Both the position numbers and the translations under genes were made by a program. This document shows, piece after piece, positions 1-10,908 of a DNA stretch of 64,000 nucleotides (positions within the stretch are counted from its first letter, which is position 1; every line of letters starts with the position of its first letter). The stretch is from contig VXBP01000410.1 in NCBI GenBank assembly GCA_013400115.1, positions 1 to 64,000 of the forward strand. The letters run 5' to 3'. The notes beneath the pieces were generated by a model. It had not been told where the DNA came from. It did not search any database and saw nothing but the letters and a program-made list of their open reading frames with translations. This DNA comes from Rhinopomastus cyanomelas. Lineage: Eukaryota > Chordata > Aves > Bucerotiformes > Rhinopomastidae.

Positions 1-615
1 TAACTTGGTGTCATCTGCAAACTTACTACTGACACTCTCCATGTCCTTATCAAAATCATCACTAAAGATGTTGAACAGAGACGGTCCCAACACCGAGCCC
101 TGAGGCACACCACTGGTGACAGGCCACCAGCTGGATTTAACTCCATTAACCACCTCTCTTTGGGCCCGGCTGTTCAACCAGTGTTTTATCCAGCAGATTG
201 TGTGCTTGTCCAAGTCATGAGCAGCCAGCTTATCAAGGAGAATTCCATGGGGAGCTGTGTCAAAGGCTTTTCAAAAGTCCAGGTAAACGATATCCCCAGC
301 CTTTCCCTCGTCCAATAGTCAGGTCAGCCTGTGATAGAAGGAGATCAGATTCATCAGGCAGGACCTGCCTTTAATTAAATCATGTTGACTGAGCCTGATC
401 CCTTGGTTGTCCTGTATGTGAAGTGCAATGGCACTTGAGATGATGTGTTCCATGACCTTCCCTGGTACTGAGGTCAGAGTGACAGGTCTACAGTTTCCTG
501 GTCCCTGCTTTCTGCCCTTCTGGTAGATGGGTTTTACATTTGCCACTTTCCAGTCCATTAGGACCTCCCCAGCTATTCAGGATTTCGAGTAAATAATGGA
601 AAGTGACTTGGCGAG
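1..615 (-). mobile_element. CR1 LINE fragment, reverse transcriptase region
   Basis: The minus strand encodes part of the CR1 ORF2 reverse transcriptase. Matching blocks include WKVANVKPIYQKG, GNCRPVTLTSVPGKVME and SWWPVTSGVPQGSVLGP, with the catalytic FADD motif at 10-21. The copy is dead: the position following YLDF is a stop codon (271-273), and the QHGF-type block reads QHDL. It runs off the window start, so its 3' portion is not visible. It lies in the GALNT9 intron, antisense to the gene. The right end, near 615, is approximate. Confidence 0.88.
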
Positions 616-914
616 CAATATCTCACAAGTCGTTTGTGCTCTTCCCCATAGTAGTCTGGCAAATACAAATGCCTAAAGGGATCAGTGTTTCATTTGATCT
701 CCATGTGATGTCTGAAAATGGCAGGAGTTTGCACATATCCAAAGTTCACTTACTGTTATTCAGTAGTGGACACACTGTGGGAAGGCTCTATGAAGATGTG
801 TTATGGTGAATTATTTTGGCCTGAGAGGTAATAGCAGGCAAGTGTTTTGCTTTAACAAAAGGCAGTTCTACTGAACTTCTTTCTCCCTGCTCAAAATGTC
901 TGTGATTGTAGCCA

Positions 915-1717
915 CCCAGCATGACCTGCATAGGCTGGAGAGCTGGGTAGAGAGAAACTTGGTGAGGTCTGACAAGGGCCAATGCAGAGTGCTGTGTCTG
1001 GGCAGGAACAACTGCAGGCATCAGTGCAGGTGGGAACTGACCAGTTTGAGAGCAGTGCTTGGCCAAAGGACCCGGGGGTGCTGATGGACCATGGGCTGAC
1101 TGTTAGACAGCAATGTGGCCTTGTGGTTAAGAAGACCAATGGTCTCTTGGGGTGCATTAAGAAGAGTGTGGCCAGCAGGTCGAGAGAGGTTGTCCTTCCC
1201 TTCTATCTGACCTTGATTAGGCCACATCTGGAATACTGCATCCAGTTCTGGGCTCCCCAATTTAAAATGAGCAAGGAGAGAGTCCAACACAGACATGATT
1301 GGAGGCTTAAGCACCCTCCATATGAGGACAGGCTGAGAGAGATGGGACTGTTTAGCCTGGAGAGGAGGAGAATGAGGAGAGACTTATTTAATATTCCTAA
1401 GTATCTAAAGTGGGATTGTTGGGATGATGGAACTAGGCTCTTCTAGATGATTCCCAGTGACAGGACAAGGGACAATGAGCATAAATTGGAACAGAAGAAA
1501 TTCAATTTGAATAGAAGGAAAACCTTTCTTTGCAGTGAGGATAACAGAGCATGGGAGCAGGCTGCCCACAGAGGCTTTGGAGTTGTCCTCTGGGGACATT
1601 CAAAACCTGTCTGGGCATGTCCCTGTAGGATCTTCTCTAGGAGAACCTGCTCTGCGGAGGGTTTTGAACTAGATGATTTCCAGAGGTCCCTTCCAACCCC
1701 TAATGTTCAATGATTCC
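915..1717 (+). mobile_element. CR1 LINE fragment, 3' end of ORF2 and tail
   Basis: The + strand reads the C-terminal part of CR1 ORF2: a LESWVERNL-like start, RSREVVLPFYLTLIRPHLEYC, then RLREMGLFSLERRRMRRDL. It ends in the 3' UTR signature of ggtcccttccaacccctaatg. A stop at 1444-1446 and indels break the frame. The copy is 5'-truncated, as most CR1 copies are. It faces the opposite way to the CR1 at 1-615, so the two are separate insertions. Confidence 0.88.
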
Positions 1718-2676
1718 ACAAAGACAAAACAGAACTTGAGTTTTGAGGGTCATTTTGGCTCTATCTGTATCCATTTGATGAAATGGCCAGACTGAAATAG
1801 AAGATGAAAAAAATCACTTGGGTAAGTTTGTTTGCTTGATGCCATCTGCAAATGAAGTCAGAGAAAAGACAAGATATTTAAATAAGCATTTACACCAAAA
1901 CATGATTTCCTTTAATCTCTCTGAGATTACTTGTTGATGTAGTTTTCTGCAGTGAGCTGTACAGCAGCACTTTAAAAAAAACCAAGCACATCTACATTAA
2001 GAGACATAAAATCAGCAGAAGTACTGATCATTAAAATTTTCTTTCCATAAAATAAATTGATTTATAAATTGTGCATCATAAAACTAACCCCATTAGCTCT
2101 CAGGAAGAGGAAGCTGGTATTAGTGTTCACAAGTTATTCCACTGCAGAATCCAAACCAGGTAACTAAGAAGTCCTGTACAGTTATTATTATAAGCCCTAA
2201 GAAAAATCTTCTGCAGGTGAATTAGAAACTTTACTGTCTGGTTACAAAGGATAAATCCACACACATCCAAATTCTGTTGACACCTCATTCTCATACCATC
2301 AAACTGTATCCTGCATATGCTGAGTGCAGCTCATGCAGATGTGAGCACACCACTTCCCTAGCAGCTCCTGTAGAAGTTATATGGAAACATATATGTTCTG
2401 TAGAAGTTATATGGAAAACAGGGCACTGTATTGCCTCACTGTAGAATAGGGCAGACAGGAAGCAAGTAAAAGACATGTTTTCATCTCCAAATTAAATTAA
2501 CTCATAGCTATTACCATCTTTTCACAACTCAATCCCTTCCAAGTTATTGAAGGTCTGCACATAGGTGTATCTTGATTAGCAGAATGTCTTTGGATCCATC
2601 TGTGAGATCATATTCAGCAGCAGCAGGTCAGTTTATCTTTATTGTAGTAAACTAAATATTTGGAATGCCTGTGGTT
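1718..2676. other. Intronic sequence without recognised features
   Basis: AT-rich intron sequence with no recognisable exon or transposon. A 20-bp direct duplication (2368-2387 and 2398-2417, offset 30 bp) is the only local structure noted. Confidence 0.6.
2368..2417. repeat. Short 30-bp tandem duplication
   Basis: The 20-mer beginning ctgtagaagttatatgg occurs at 2368-2387 and again at 2398-2417. This is a period of 30 bp with a diverged spacer, consistent with replication slippage. Confidence 0.75.
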
Positions 2677-2720
2677 ATAGAATCACAGAATGGGTTATCT
2701 TGGAAGGGACCTTAAAGATC
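2677..2720 (-). mobile_element. CR1 3' tail, left half of an interrupted older copy
   Basis: This reads tagaatcacagaa followed by ttggaagggacc and ttaaagatc, the complement of a CR1 3' terminus. The expected continuation (tagttccaacc) is found at 3320, after a second CR1 of opposite orientation. The two halves therefore flank a nested insertion. Confidence 0.8.
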
Positions 2721-3319
2721 AAGAGGGCCAACAGCGTCCTGGGGTGGATCAGAAAGGGGTTGGTTAGCAGATCTACAGAGGTTCTTCTCCCCTTCTAGTC
2801 CACACTAGTGAGACCACATCTGGAGTATTGTGTCCAGTTCTGGGCCCCTCAGTTCAAGAAGGACACGGAGCTGCTGGAGGGTGTCCAGTGTAGAGCAACG
2901 AGAATGATGAAGGAAGTGGAGCACCTCCTTTATGGGAAAAGGCTGAGGGAACTCTTTAGCTTGGAGAAGAGGAGACTGAGGGGTGACCTCATTGATGTCT
3001 ATAAATATTTGAAGGGTGAGTGTCAGGAGGATGGAGCCAGGCTCTTCTCAATGTCATCTAGTGACAGGACAAAGAGCAATGGGTGTGAGCTGGAACATAG
3101 GAGGCTCCACATAAATATGAGAAGAACTTCTTCGCAGTGAGGGTGACAGAGCACTGGAACAGGCTGCCCAGGGGGTTGTGTAGTCTCCTTCTCTGGAGAC
3201 TTTTAAACCCCACCTGGATGTGTTCCTGTGTGACTTGGTCTAGGTGATCCTGCTGTGTCAGGGGGATTGGATTACATGATCTTTTGAGGTCCCTTCCAGT
3301 CCCTAATGATTCTATGATC
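2721..3319 (+). mobile_element. CR1 LINE fragment nested in an older CR1
   Basis: The + strand encodes a CR1 ORF2 C-terminus: VRPHLEYCVQFWAPQFKKD (first residues read as MRPHLEY in the open part), RLRELFSLEKRRLRGDLIDVYKYLKG, and CQEDGARLFSM. It then runs into the 3' UTR and ends in ccctaatgattctatga. A GATC occurs at both edges (2717-2720 and 3316-3319), a possible short target duplication. The copy is 5'-truncated and has a stop after the RRTSSQ block. Confidence 0.88.
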
Positions 3320-3340
3320 TAGTTCCAACCTCCCTGTCAT
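3320..3340 (-). mobile_element. CR1 3' tail, right half of the interrupted older copy
   Basis: This starts tagttccaacctccctgtca, which continues the CR1 tail broken at 2720. In intact copies the two halves are adjacent, as in the aagatcatccagttccaac type. The end is approximate. Confidence 0.65.
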
Positions 3341-4555
3341 AGAACATTATGATCCATTCCTCAACATTTTTGTTGATAAAGGAATCTTACATTCAATCAT
3401 TTATTGTACTGAGAGCCTCTGAGAATTGCTCTCCTTCTGTGTAGCCTGAAGTAGCACATAAATTAACATTCATCTGAATGGAAGCTGCCTAGAGAGCTCC
3501 TGACAAAGTATGCATCAGCAAGCAGCAATGAGTATGGCAAACTCTTTGTGTGCCAAGTAGGAAAACCTGTTCAGCATTACGTTTGTATTTTCTCCTGAAA
3601 ACTGGGCATCTGCTGGAGGTTCCAGTAAGTTCTGAGCTAAGATTTACTGGTCTCTTGTAACCCTGCATTAGGCATAATGTTTAAAATGTTGAGAAATCTT
3701 TCTGGAGGAAATGTACATGGCACATGAGACAGACCCATGCAAAACTCCCCAGTTTCAGCCCATTTGATTCATACAGTGTCAGAAGAAGGTTTTTAGATGA
3801 GGTCACGCTTGCTGTCTTACTGTTGGACTGAGATGATTTATAATAGTTTAAATCAACAGACACAACTCAGGAACTGGCATTTTTTCTAATGGTTGGGTTT
3901 GATCGTATTGATTTGACTCTTCCAGCCTGTGTTTTTTCACATAACTTGTATTCAAACATGAATTAAATTCTAAAGTACAATTATAAAGCAGGTTTTAAGT
4001 TTAACTGCATTTTCTGGCTCGAGTCTGTAAATGAGCTCTAGTTCCAGTAAATACTGAATTCTGGTCTATGCAAATGTTTAATGGAGCTTAATGGCTTTTT
4101 GAGCAGCTCTGCTTTGAAATTTTAGCATGCCTGTTCTGATCTCATTTAAATTTGTGAATACCCAAGGCTGTCACTAGAGTAAACCATGATCAAGCTGCCA
4201 TACCTTAGTTCTGGATTACCACCTAAATTCCTAACCAATCTGAAAGCAAAGTCCAGCAGGTCTGATCGCAAACGTCTAGAATTGTTGTAAGCAACAACAT
4301 TCTTCTTCTATTACTATTATTTTGAGTTATGTGTGGTTTTTTTTTCTTGTTCATTATCATCCTTTTTCCACTGACTTCCATTAATATTTATTGTCTGCTG
4401 TGAAGAGCAGCTGGTTGATGAGCTGCTACTTATAAAAGAGAGAGGAGTGGGAAATACAGCTTGGTGCACAAAATGAACTCCAATTTGGGCTCAGTAAGGA
4501 AAACAACCATAAAGTCAAGGCAACAAGACTTCTTTATTCTTTTTCTGCTTTGTAG
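3341..4555. other. GALNT9 intron end
   Basis: This is non-repetitive intron sequence up to the acceptor at 4555. No exon matching the preceding GALNT9 catalytic block was found, so the upstream coding exons lie before the window. Confidence 0.6.
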
Positions 4556-4693
4556 AACCCTGGAGTTGACTTTGGAGATGTTTCTGAACGAATAGCTCTA
4601 CGACAGCGACTGCAGTGCCGGAGTTTTAAGTGGTACTTGGAGAACGTCTATCCTGAAATGAGGGTTTATAATAATACAGTCACTTATGGAGAG
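4556..4693 (+). CDS. GALNT9: GALNT9 coding exon: catalytic domain end and linker to lectin domain
   Basis: This exon encodes 46 residues of a polypeptide N-acetylgalactosaminyltransferase, a type II Golgi membrane enzyme family that starts mucin-type O-glycosylation by moving GalNAc from UDP-GalNAc to Ser/Thr. It reads NPGVDFGDVSERIALRQRL and continues through SFKWYLENVYPEMR, a block typical of the end of the GT27 catalytic domain in the GALNT9/17/18 subfamily. A YNNT stretch contains an N-x-T sequon. The acceptor is a T-rich tract ending in tag at 4553-4555 and the donor is gtactg at 4694. Both ends are phase 0 and the length is 138 bp. From memory the block fits GALNT9 better than GALNT17, which has NPGIDIGDVSER and a different C-terminus. 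Members of this subfamily are reported to have weak or undetected transferase activity in vitro. The gene call is firm for the family and somewhat less so for the paralogue. Confidence 0.9.
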
Positions 4694-7295
4694 GTACTGT
4701 ACATCTTTGAAAATACATCATGGCTGCAGCAGAGCAGTCTTTTCATCTTAGTAGTGGGTATCAGGACATACAGAGCAATTTCAAGTCAGCACAGTGGTAG
4801 CAACAGAAATGCCCTCCCCTGCTTTTAATCACCACTCCTCACATTGGAGTGTATCAGGTGAACTCATTGTCACTAACCATGATCCACAGCCTTATTTGCA
4901 TTAAAAATAGAGCTGTTCTAAGACAATAAATCTGAGATAATAATCTTCCCAAACAGGACTCCACAGAACAACATTGCGGAAACAGCAGTAGTCAAGAAAG
5001 CCAAATTAATTAGAATGAATGGGAACAGTTTAGTTTGCTGGATCTTTTTTAGGTAAAGACCCACCCCTTTTTTGGGTTTTGTCAGATTATGTGAAAGGTT
5101 CTATTCACTTTATTAACTGGTTTTTGCTAACCTCTTTATTCAGGACAAAAAGCAAGGTATCCTTGCTCAGATGATGAGGTGAGGCTACCATTTGGCAGGT
5201 ATTTATTTCATCACGAAAAAGTCATTAAAGAAGAAACAATTTTGCTGCTTTCTGTTCAGACTGTGTTTTCATTTTCACTTGCGTACAGAACACATGATTA
5301 AGTCCTTGGAACACCTACTCAGAGCTAACTGAGTGGATAGGTTACTTAACAAGAATAAATTGCTGGATCCAAATGTGTTAGAAATGTGTAGAGGTTTCTG
5401 TTCACCTCAGCTGTCTGGATCATTTCTTTCTTTACTGTGAACCACTGCAAACTCACACGTATTCTTGACCCCAATCTTCAAGGAAGTCAGACATGCTTTC
5501 TGTAACTCTTTACATCACATGCCTGTAATTCCAGGACTGCTGTCGCTTTCGACTGTGAACCAAGGTGAAGTGCTAGAAGCTAACCTGCTGCTAATGTTTT
5601 TAAGATTCCATTTTAATTGCCTGGTTGAACTGCAGTTAAATCCAAGGGCAATATATTTTTGACGCGACAACTAAATGGACATTCTTCCTTTCTGTTCCGT
5701 TTGATTGGCGTCCTATAAAAATAAATCGGGCACGTCAGATATTGATACTAAGTGCAAGTTTTATTGCATAATATCATTTTGCATCCTAATATAACTATCT
5801 CTGGCAGTAGACATTTAGTAAATTCAACAGGAGCTATTAGTAACTGTCAGCTTCGAGAAGGCTGTTAACTGCGAAGCACATTGGCAGAACTGCCAATGTG
5901 GTGTCAATTATAGCAGATGGTTAGCGTGCTGGGCTCGAAAAGGAAGAGTTCTTTTCTGTTGAGTGGTCGTGTAGAAAGTTCTTGCGTCAAACAGGAAGCT
6001 CAGTACAGCAAATACCTAATTCATTAAAATTGTTAATAAAAGGGAGTCCCACAACCTAGTCAGCTATTTGTACCAGTTTGTACAGTTACCTTCCAGACTT
6101 TCATGCCTGTAGTGAAAAAACTAGAGGCTTCATCCTGAATGACATCAACGTTGTCACTAAATCCTTTCTCTTCTGATTATTTGTCTGGAGGAAGACAAAA
6201 CCTGAGTTTTAGCAAGTTTAAATTAAAATAAATATATTGAATAGATGTGACACAGACTGAAACAATAGTAAAAAATACATTTCCTGCTGATTGAATTTGC
6301 ATTTTTCAGTGTCATAAAGCCTTTCAAAGCTGTGTTAGCTTCTTTAGCCTTTAAGTGCCCAAGTTATGAAATAAACCTCCTGAAATGTAACTGTTGGTGG
6401 ATCCCCCTTATCATGTTCCCTCTTATGTCCATGCACTGTAATACAACGGATTACTTACTGGTTTTTCCAACACCTCATGCAGCAGCTCTTTTTACGTTAT
6501 GAGGCTGAACCAAAAGTGACCTTTTGACTGTTTTCACACTGTCTGATTAAATAACTTTGCATTTTTTTGTTTGTTCAAAACCTGTGTGTAATACTTGTAG
6601 CCTGAAAAGAAAGGCTTGAAATTTGTTGGGTCCTCCAGCCAAGTTTTATAGTCTTTTAAATTCTTCTTGTCTGGGGAGGAATGTGAATTTTCTGTTTCAT
6701 TTATTTCAGGAACTCTGAGCCCACACGTTTAAATATGTTGAAAGCCTTCAACAGTGCTCATTGCCACCAAGTCCTTCCTTATGGAATGATGTGTTTTATG
6801 TCACTTCTGTATATACCCTTATACTGTGGTCTCAACTTTAATAACATTTTTTCACCTGCTTTTTTGTTTTTATGTCAGTAATATAAGCAAATAATCCTGG
6901 GTAGTTCCTGTGGCACTGAGTGAAGTCACATTCTCAATGCATAGTGTCAACATCTCTGTTTACACACGGGTAACTTAAAGCAAAATCTGGCCCAGGTTTT
7001 TCAGAGGGAGTTTTATGGGGTTTTGCTCCCCGAGTCATTGTTGAAAATATAAATGTGTCCCAAGGTTTGTAAAGACAAGGTTTCTGTAAAGACAGCAGGA
7101 TGTTCAAGGAACAGCTTTTCCTGGAGCAAATTCACCATTGGCATCCTTGTTGTACCTGCGCGTTTCTTAGAGAACAGTTTCACATAGCAGTTGTTTCACT
7201 GGCTGTAGTGCAGCTACGATTTAGTTAGCCAGGACTTGGATGGATTGTACAGATTAACTTCTAACACAAATGTTTTGTTTCTGATCTGGTTATAG
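4694..7295 (+). other. GALNT9: GALNT9 intron (2.6 kb)
   Basis: Phase-0 intron with gt-ag ends. It holds no recognisable transposon. A perfect 11-bp-arm palindrome resembling an NFI site lies at 5877-5900. Confidence 0.8.
5877..5900. promoter_or_regulatory. Perfect inverted repeat, NFI-like
   Basis: The left arm cacattggcag (5877-5887) and right arm ctgccaatgtg (5890-5900) are exact reverse complements with a 2-nt centre. The core is TTGGC-N6-GCCAA, one base longer in the spacer than the classical NFI consensus (N5). The symmetry is seen directly; protein binding is inference. Confidence 0.45.
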
Positions 7296-7391
7296 GTGCG
7301 TAACAGCAAAGCTAGCGGCTACTGCTTAGACCAGGGAGCCGAAGAGGATGACAAAGCAATCCTTTATCCATGCCATGGAATGTCCTCTCAG
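7296..7391 (+). CDS. GALNT9: GALNT9 coding exon: lectin alpha repeat
   Basis: This exon encodes 32 residues, starting VRNSKASGYCLDQG and ending ILYPCHGMSSQ. It is the alpha repeat of the C-terminal ricin B-type beta-trefoil. The CLD motif (Cys10, Asp12 of the exon) and the Cys26-His pair are the usual disulfide and sugar-contact positions of GALNT lectin domains. In the family this domain binds existing GalNAc on glycopeptides and steers further glycosylation. The acceptor is ttatag before 7296 and the donor is gtaaat at 7392. The exon is 96 bp, phase 0 at both ends, and follows a 2.6-kb intron. The reading frame is undamaged. Confidence 0.9.
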
Positions 7392-10321
7392 GTAAATGGT
7401 TAAAATCCCGTAACTAATGAAAATTCTTTCAGATGAAACAATAAGTGTTTGAGTTGAGTTTGGCTGGTTCTGCGTTACAAAGGAAAATATTTAGCTCGGC
7501 TCAGTTTTTGAGCACGCAAATCTATAAACTGAAGATGCCAGTTAGGGAAGAAAAAAAAAAGAATCATGATAATTTGGTTTAGGAACAGAGAGATCCACTG
7601 AAGAGTAATGGATTTAGCTGGTTTGTGCGAGTGAGCAGCGTCTCTCGTTATGACTTATGGTAGGAGTAGACTGTTCATTGGTCCAATAGGCTCCTAATAT
7701 GCAGAAATTATTTTGCAAGCTGCTGATATGATTCGTCAAATAGACAGAAAGTTAAACACATATTTAACATCAACTTCAAAAGAAATGATTAGAATGTCTT
7801 TTAACTTAATGCTTTTCTGAAGTAGAAGATTTTGTCAGTCTCTGTGCATATTATTATTTTCTCACATATGTCTGAAGATTTTAAAATGACATCTTTTCTT
7901 TTTATGCTCATAGAGATGTTTGTTACTTTTTAAGTACAAATTGGGTGTTATTTAAATCCAGGACTTGAGCTTCTTCTGAACTGTCATTCTAGGCTCTTTT
8001 GAAGTGCCATCTGAACCAAAACTACATCAATTAATGTTCTCATGTGTAAATAAACTTTGACCTTATCACAGATTAAACACTTATGTGAGGTTCAATCACA
8101 CACAGATGAATTTGAAGTCCTGGCTCGTACGTCACAACGCAAATATTGCCTGTTATGCTTTATTGCAAGCTAATGAAAGGCCATACCTTATCAGAGCCAA
8201 GAGACATGGATGGTAATTCCTGCTGACAAAACATCCACTTTTGGAACGTTTGACTGATACTTTCATAGTAGAGGTGTAAGGAACAACCTTACACAGTGTA
8301 AGGTAACAAAATAATGTTGCTTAATTAGATGTAAATGAGCTTCATGAGAATATTGTACTTAAGAGTTCAGTCTCTTGCTCCATTTTAATTTTGACAAGAA
8401 AGCTACAAAGTCCTTCTAGAATGTCCCTTTACAACATCTAATCTATCATTGTGCTACTGTGGAGAAGAATAAGGAAATTAATGGTAACTGTAATTTATTT
8501 TTCTATGTAAGTCCTTAACCTCCCTCTTGTGTCCACAACTACTGTTTCATAGAATGAGCTTTGGCTTCCAGAAGAAGAAAAGAGATGAGGGCACAAGTTA
8601 GTGTGACTTTATTTGAAGGGTAGTACAGTGTGCACAGCTTCTCCTAACACTTGTAAACTTGAGTCATAACGTAGCTCACCTCTCAGCATCCAGCTCTGAC
8701 CAATTGTTTCCATTAAGGAAAAATTAGTTTTCCTTTTAGTAAATGTGTTGCCTAGTAGATGATGCATTTTGATTTGTGTACCCTAGACTAAACACTAGGC
8801 AGCTTGTCTTGGGTGTAAAGGTCTACACACAAATATTTACTTGAAGCTGGGTAATGACCAGTTAAATCTTTTATGGCTCAATTCTGCTAAAAGTCTTCAG
8901 TATCCTGTCTATAGGAATTTTCTGGAAAACCCTGAAAAGCTGTTTTTACACTTTACGTTACAGCCACAAGGTAGAGCCCTCTTGTTACTAGCACATTGTC
9001 GAAGCATGAGAAGAGGAAATCTCTCTTCCCAAACCCTTAAAAGGCAAAGCAACCCCTGTGTGTGCAAAGTGTAAAATTTATGGGGAATGCAGAAGGCCAA
9101 ATCTACCAAATCATCCTGCAGCACTTTCCGTGTCCCCTTTTTTTTTTCTAAAAAGGAAAAAAGTTTTCCTTCTGTAAGAAACACTGAGCAGAAGGCAGAA
9201 GCGGTGTTTTATCTAAGTTGAGTATGTCACAGAAAAGCAGGGGTTGGAGCCACTCAAATGCAGCCGAGTTAATTAATGATTACACAGCTGGAAAACTTCT
9301 ATCATATCCCCACAATTTACAAAATTAATTCAGTATGAGAACCACAGCTGCATAAACCCTAATCAAGGATATTCAAGCACATAGCATGAAAGGTGTTGAC
9401 AGCAAGCGTTTTAATATATTAAATAAACATTTTTAAAGCCCCTTTTCTAATCAGCCTAGGTGAGCCTAGTTGTCTGTTATGTTTAGCTTTCAGTTTCTGA
9501 CATTTTTCATCTCAAGCACAGGGCATAAAATATTCCCACTGAGCTGAGATTCAGGTTAGTCGTACGTGTCTGCTGAATATAAAGGAATGGAAACATGGAA
9601 CTAATTTTCACCAGTTAGGTGAAATCACTGGATGCTTGATGTGTCCTACTGGTGCGGAAGCCTCTCGCTATTCAGCTGCAGCCTGTTTGTTTTTCATACT
9701 CTTCAATTCTGACAAGCAAATTACCAGTGATTTTAGTAAACGCAGGGTGCCACTGAAACCAACAGCAGTCAGTCAAGTGTTTGAAGAAAGCTGGGGTAGG
9801 AGTAAGCTTACTGTTCATCTGTGATTAAATGTTCTTTTCTTCTGCTTCTCACCCTTCTATTTCCCTTGCCTAATGCGCACCTCTGAGTGGCGGTGCCCTG
9901 CACTATCAGAGGATAACAAACCACTCCACCATTACTGCTCCATGAACAAAATGCCTTTCCCTGGAACTGCCCTCAAGATCAGACTTTACCGTGATAAATG
10001 ATGCCTTTTCAATTGTATTTTTTCAGTTGCATTGGCTTTTTGACTTCTTTATTCAGATAGGGACAAGATCCTTTGTGAATGCCCTGGAGTGCCTCTAGCC
10101 TGAGTTTACATCAATGTAGCTTAACAAATTTGACTCTAGCTAAATCAGTGTGAGCTAACAGTTAGGAATATCCAGACACAGTTTAGCATCAATCTGAGCT
10201 GGTTTCAACACCCTCTTTACAGCAAATTAGCACTGTTGTTTACATGTGTTCCTTAGATCTGCAGTTTGAATCCAATCCTTTTCAGGGAAAAAGGTTTCCT
10301 ATTGCTGGGAGAGCAATAGGA

Positions 10322-10421
10322 AATCATAGAATCATAGAATCATTAGAGATTGGAAGGGACCTCAAAAGATCATACAGTCCAATCCCCCTGCCACAGCAAG
10401 ATCGCCCAGACCAAGTCATAC
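10322..10421 (-). mobile_element. CR1 extra 3' tail fused to the CR1 at 10422
   Basis: Read on the minus strand this ends in repeated attctatg octamers. Before them comes gacttggtctgggcgatc, then ctgctgtggcagggg-type 3' UTR sequence. It matches the tail of a different CR1 subfamily, such as the copy at 2721-3319. It is joined directly to the 3' UTR of the element at 10422-10908, and the same join occurs at 25778-25963. Confidence 0.75.
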
Positions 10422-10908
10422 AGTCAGTCTGGGTTAGAACGGACCACAGGATCATCCAGTTCCAACTCCCCTGCCATGGGCAGGGACACCCTACCCTAGA
10501 CCAGGCTGACCAGAGCCTCATCCATCCCGGCCTTAAACACCTCCAAGGATGGGGCCTCCACCACCTTCCTGGGCAACCCATTCCAGGCTCTCACCACTCT
10601 CACGCTGAAGAACTTTCTCCTCACATCCACTCTAAATCTAACCATCTCCAGCTTTGCTCCAGTCCCCCTAGTCCTGTTGGTACCTGACATCCTAAAAAGG
10701 CCCTCCCCAGCCTTCTTGTAGGCCCCCTTCAGATACTGGAAGGCCACAATAAGGTCACCTTGAAGCTTCCTCTTCTCCAGACTGAACAGCCCCAGTTCTC
10801 TCAGTCTGGCTTCATAGGAGAGGTGCTCCAGCCCTCTGATCATCCTCATGGCCCTCCTCTGCACTCGCTCCAGCATGTCCACATCCTTCTTGTAGTAAGG
10901 GCTACAGA
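10422..10908 (-). mobile_element. CR1 LINE fragment, ORF2 C-terminus
   Basis: The minus strand keeps an unbroken frame for the CR1 ORF2 C-terminus (10496-10882). It reads LERVQRRAMRMIRGLEHLSYEARLREL, then LFSLEKRKLQGDLI, and ends near LEVFKAGMDEALVSLV. A 3' UTR with cctgcccatggcaggg follows. The 5' truncation is near 10908. The undamaged frame suggests a fairly young insertion. It is antisense to GALNT9. Confidence 0.9.

Noticed and set aside
10496..10882. Open frame that could be taken for a host gene
   Set aside because: It is the CR1 ORF2 C-terminus, followed by a CR1 3' UTR and octamer tail.
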